Positions 50,750-52,398 of a DNA stretch of 52,398 nucleotides are shown here, piece by piece; position 1 is the first letter of the stretch; every line of letters starts with the position of its first letter. A program made the position numbers and the translations under genes. The notes beneath the pieces are model-generated. The model made no database searches. It saw only the letters and a list, made by a program, of their open reading frames with translations, and had not been told where the DNA came from. The DNA comes from Gemmatimonadota bacterium (lineage in GTDB: Bacteria; Gemmatimonadota; Gemmatimonadetes; Longimicrobiales; Gaopeijiaceae), in assembly GCA_022564055.1 (NCBI GenBank), contig JADFMD010000012.1:1-52398 (forward strand), written 5' to 3'.

Positions 50750-51997
50750 ATGGGAAAAGCTCTCGAGGGTGTTCGGATCCTTGACATGACTCACGTGCAG
50801 TCGGGACCGACCTGCACGCAAATCCTGGCGTGGTTCGGCGCCGACGTCATCAAGATTGAACGGCCCGGCTCGGGCGACATCACGCGCGGCCAGCTGCGCG
50901 ACATTCCCGATGTGGACAGCCTCTACTTCACCATGCTGAACGCCAACAAGCGTAGCCTGACATTGAATCCCAAGACCGAGGCGGGCAACGAGATCTTCAC
51001 CAGGCTGATCGAGGAATGCGACGTGATGGTGGAAAACTTCGCGCCCGGTGCGATCGATCGCATGGGCTTTCCTTGGGAGAAGATCCAGGAACTCAACCCG
51101 CGCATGATCTATGCCTCCGTCAAGGGATTCGGCCCCGGTCCCTACGAGGATTGCAAGGTGTACGAGAACATTGCCCAGTGCGCCGGCGGGGCGGTCTCGA
51201 CCACGGGCGAGATCGACCGATTCCCGATGGTTACCGGCGCCCAGATCGGCGATTCCGGCACCGGCATACATCTCGTGGCGGGCATCCTGGCCGCTCTGCT
51301 TCAACGCGAGAAGAGCGGCAAGGGCCAGCGCGTGACGTGCGCTATGCAGGATTCAGTGCTCAACCTCTGTCGCGTGAAGCTGCGCGACCAACAGCGGCTG
51401 GCCCATGGTCCGCTTACGGAGTATCCGCAATATCCCAACGGCGAGTTCGGCGACGCGGTGCCGCGGGCCGGCAACGCATCCGGTGGGGGTCAACCCGGCT
51501 GGATCGTCAAGTGCAAGGGGTGGGAGACCGATCCGGATGCCTACATCTACGTGATCACTCAGGCGAGAGCGTTCCCCGGCCTCGCCAAGGCCATTGGGCA
51601 CGAGGATTGGCTCGAGGATCCTGAATGGAGCACGCCCGAGGCACGCCTCCCGAAGCTCGATCAGGTGTTCGCGGAAATCGAGAAGTGGACGATGACGAAG
51701 GACAAGATGGAGGTCATGGGGATCCTCAACCCGTTGAACGTGCCCTGCGGACCGATCCTGTCCATGAAGGAGCTGGCCGAAGAGGACGCCCTGCGTCAGA
51801 CGGGGACCGTCGTCGAGGTCGACCACCCCGAACGCGGCAAGTACCTGACGGTGGGCAACCCGATCAAGCTGTCGGACTCTCCGCCGGACGTCGCACGGTC
51901 CCCTCTCCTGGGGGAACACACCGAAGAGATCCTCAAATCCGTCGTCGGTCTGGATGACGCCGGCATCGCGGAGGCGCGTCGGCAGGGCGCGATCTGA
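50750..51997 (+). CDS. frc: Formyl-CoA:oxalate CoA-transferase
   Basis: 415 residues from ATG 50750 ([14 protein letters not shown]); the frame remains open upstream to 50630, but the conserved start is here. Class III CoA-transferase. It matches E. coli Frc nearly end to end: [61 protein letters not shown], catalytic aspartate D168 in [54 protein letters not shown], and the C-terminal [13 protein letters not shown]. The glycine loop is [10 protein letters not shown], one serine where the enterobacterial sequence has glycine. It transfers CoA from formyl-CoA to oxalate. oxc, its usual partner, is not in the window. The stop overlaps the next ATG. Confidence 0.95.
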   Translation: MGKALEGVRILDMTHVQSGPTCTQILAWFGADVIKIERPGSGDITRGQLRDIPDVDSLYFTMLNANKRSLTLNPKTEAGNEIFTRLIEECDVMVENFAPGAIDRMGFPWEKIQELNPRMIYASVKGFGPGPYEDCKVYENIAQCAGGAVSTTGEIDRFPMVTGAQIGDSGTGIHLVAGILAALLQREKSGKGQRVTCAMQDSVLNLCRVKLRDQQRLAHGPLTEYPQYPNGEFGDAVPRAGNASGGGQPGWIVKCKGWETDPDAYIYVITQARAFPGLAKAIGHEDWLEDPEWSTPEARLPKLDQVFAEIEKWTMTKDKMEVMGILNPLNVPCGPILSMKELAEEDALRQTGTVVEVDHPERGKYLTVGNPIKLSDSPPDVARSPLLGEHTEEILKSVVGLDDAGIAEARRQGAI

Positions 51998-52398
51998 TGA
52001 ATTCCAAGGTTGACGTTCTCATTCTCGGGGCGTCCTACGGCTCCCTGTTCGGCACCAAGCTCCTGCTGGCCGGCCACTCGGTGACGCTGGTTTGCACCCC
52101 GCCGACCGCGGAGCTGATCAACCGAGACGGAACCGTCGTGCGCTTTCCGGTTCGGGGTCGGGAGACACTGGTCGAGATCTCCTCCGAGGGGCTGGGGGGT
52201 ACGCTCTCCGCCAGCGCGCCGGACGGGGTCGACCCCGGTGAGTTCGACCTGGTTGTGCTCGGCATGCAGGAGTCGCAGTACAGCTCGGAGGGCGTTCGTG
52301 AGCTGATGGCACGGGTCGTGGCCGCGCGCACCCCGTGTCTGGCGATCATGAACATGCCGCCGCTGCCGTACCTCGAGCGCATTCCGGGGCTGTCGATC
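51997..52398 (+). CDS. Ketopantoate-reductase-like NAD(P)-binding protein (3' end outside window)
   Basis: The frame starts ATG 51997 in ATGA overlap with frc and runs to the window end (134 codons). The N-terminus is a Rossmann fold: VDVLILGASYGSLFGTKLLLAGHSVTLVC, then a strand reading GEFDLVVLGMQESQYS, as in ApbA/PanE-type reductases. Only the N-terminal third is present. Coupling to frc suggests a role with oxalate, glyoxylate or CoA-ester metabolism rather than pantothenate synthesis (inference). Confidence 0.75.
   Translation, partial: MNSKVDVLILGASYGSLFGTKLLLAGHSVTLVCTPPTAELINRDGTVVRFPVRGRETLVEISSEGLGGTLSASAPDGVDPGEFDLVVLGMQESQYSSEGVRELMARVVAARTPCLAIMNMPPLPYLERIPGLSI

Overview
The window is GC-rich DNA from a diderm (LPS-bearing) bacterium. 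The gene content includes many secreted M14, BNR/VPS10-like, NHL and PD40-propeller proteins, an Mla-type lipid transporter, lptE, an lpxH-like gene and ADP-heptose genes. It resembles Gemmatimonadota or a related phylum, but that assignment rests on gene style only and no marker gene was searched. A selenocysteine tRNA gene (selC) implies that the genome makes selenoproteins. I saw no phage, insertion sequence or CRISPR array.

Layout. 1-9.0 kb (mostly minus): a truncated class I glutamine synthetase, a relic of an MscS channel, a CNNM/CorC-type CBS membrane protein, and an AddA/AddB-like recombination helicase-nuclease pair with a 4-bp overlap. 9.2-16.9 kb: a secreted M14 metallopeptidase, a secreted protein of unknown function, a dienelactone-hydrolase lipoprotein and an mlaE-mlaF-mlaD operon. 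16.9-26.9 kb: a large protein joining a gluzincin peptidase, a PD40 propeller and an outer-membrane barrel; a BNR lipoprotein translationally coupled to a TlpA-like thioredoxin lipoprotein; the heptose kinase hldA; ridA; and a large VPS10/BNR propeller protein. 26.9-31.4 kb: MscS, a ClC channel/antiporter with CBS and TrkA-C domains, and a YbdG-like channel. 31.6-34.3 kb: selC, a DUF5683-like gene that starts at or inside it, an LpxH-like hydrolase, a lipoprotein and LptE.

34.4-42.1 kb is a ten-gene Mrp-type cation/proton antiporter operon, in the order E-F-G-A(C-terminal part)-B-C-D1-D2-small protein-D3. It has three NuoL/M/N-like pump subunits and no full-length MrpA. 42.1-46.3 kb is a tight operon of hemC, hldC, rph, rdgB, a DUF971 gene and hldD. 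With hldA, the window therefore holds the kinase, nucleotidyltransferase and epimerase of ADP-heptose synthesis, in separate places.

46.3-52.4 kb: a TMTC-like TPR membrane protein broken by a frameshift in a GC-rich repeat, a Tat-secreted NHL propeller protein preceded by a 14-bp tandem duplication of its start region, a fumarylacetoacetate-hydrolase-family enzyme, a relic of an AMP-binding (oxalyl-CoA-synthetase-like) gene, a clear formyl-CoA:oxalate CoA-transferase (frc), and the start of a ketopantoate-reductase-like gene. Membrane ion and osmotic homeostasis (CNNM, two MscS-type channels plus a relic, ClC, Mrp) and outer-membrane biogenesis (Mla, lpxH-like, LptE, heptose) are the main themes.
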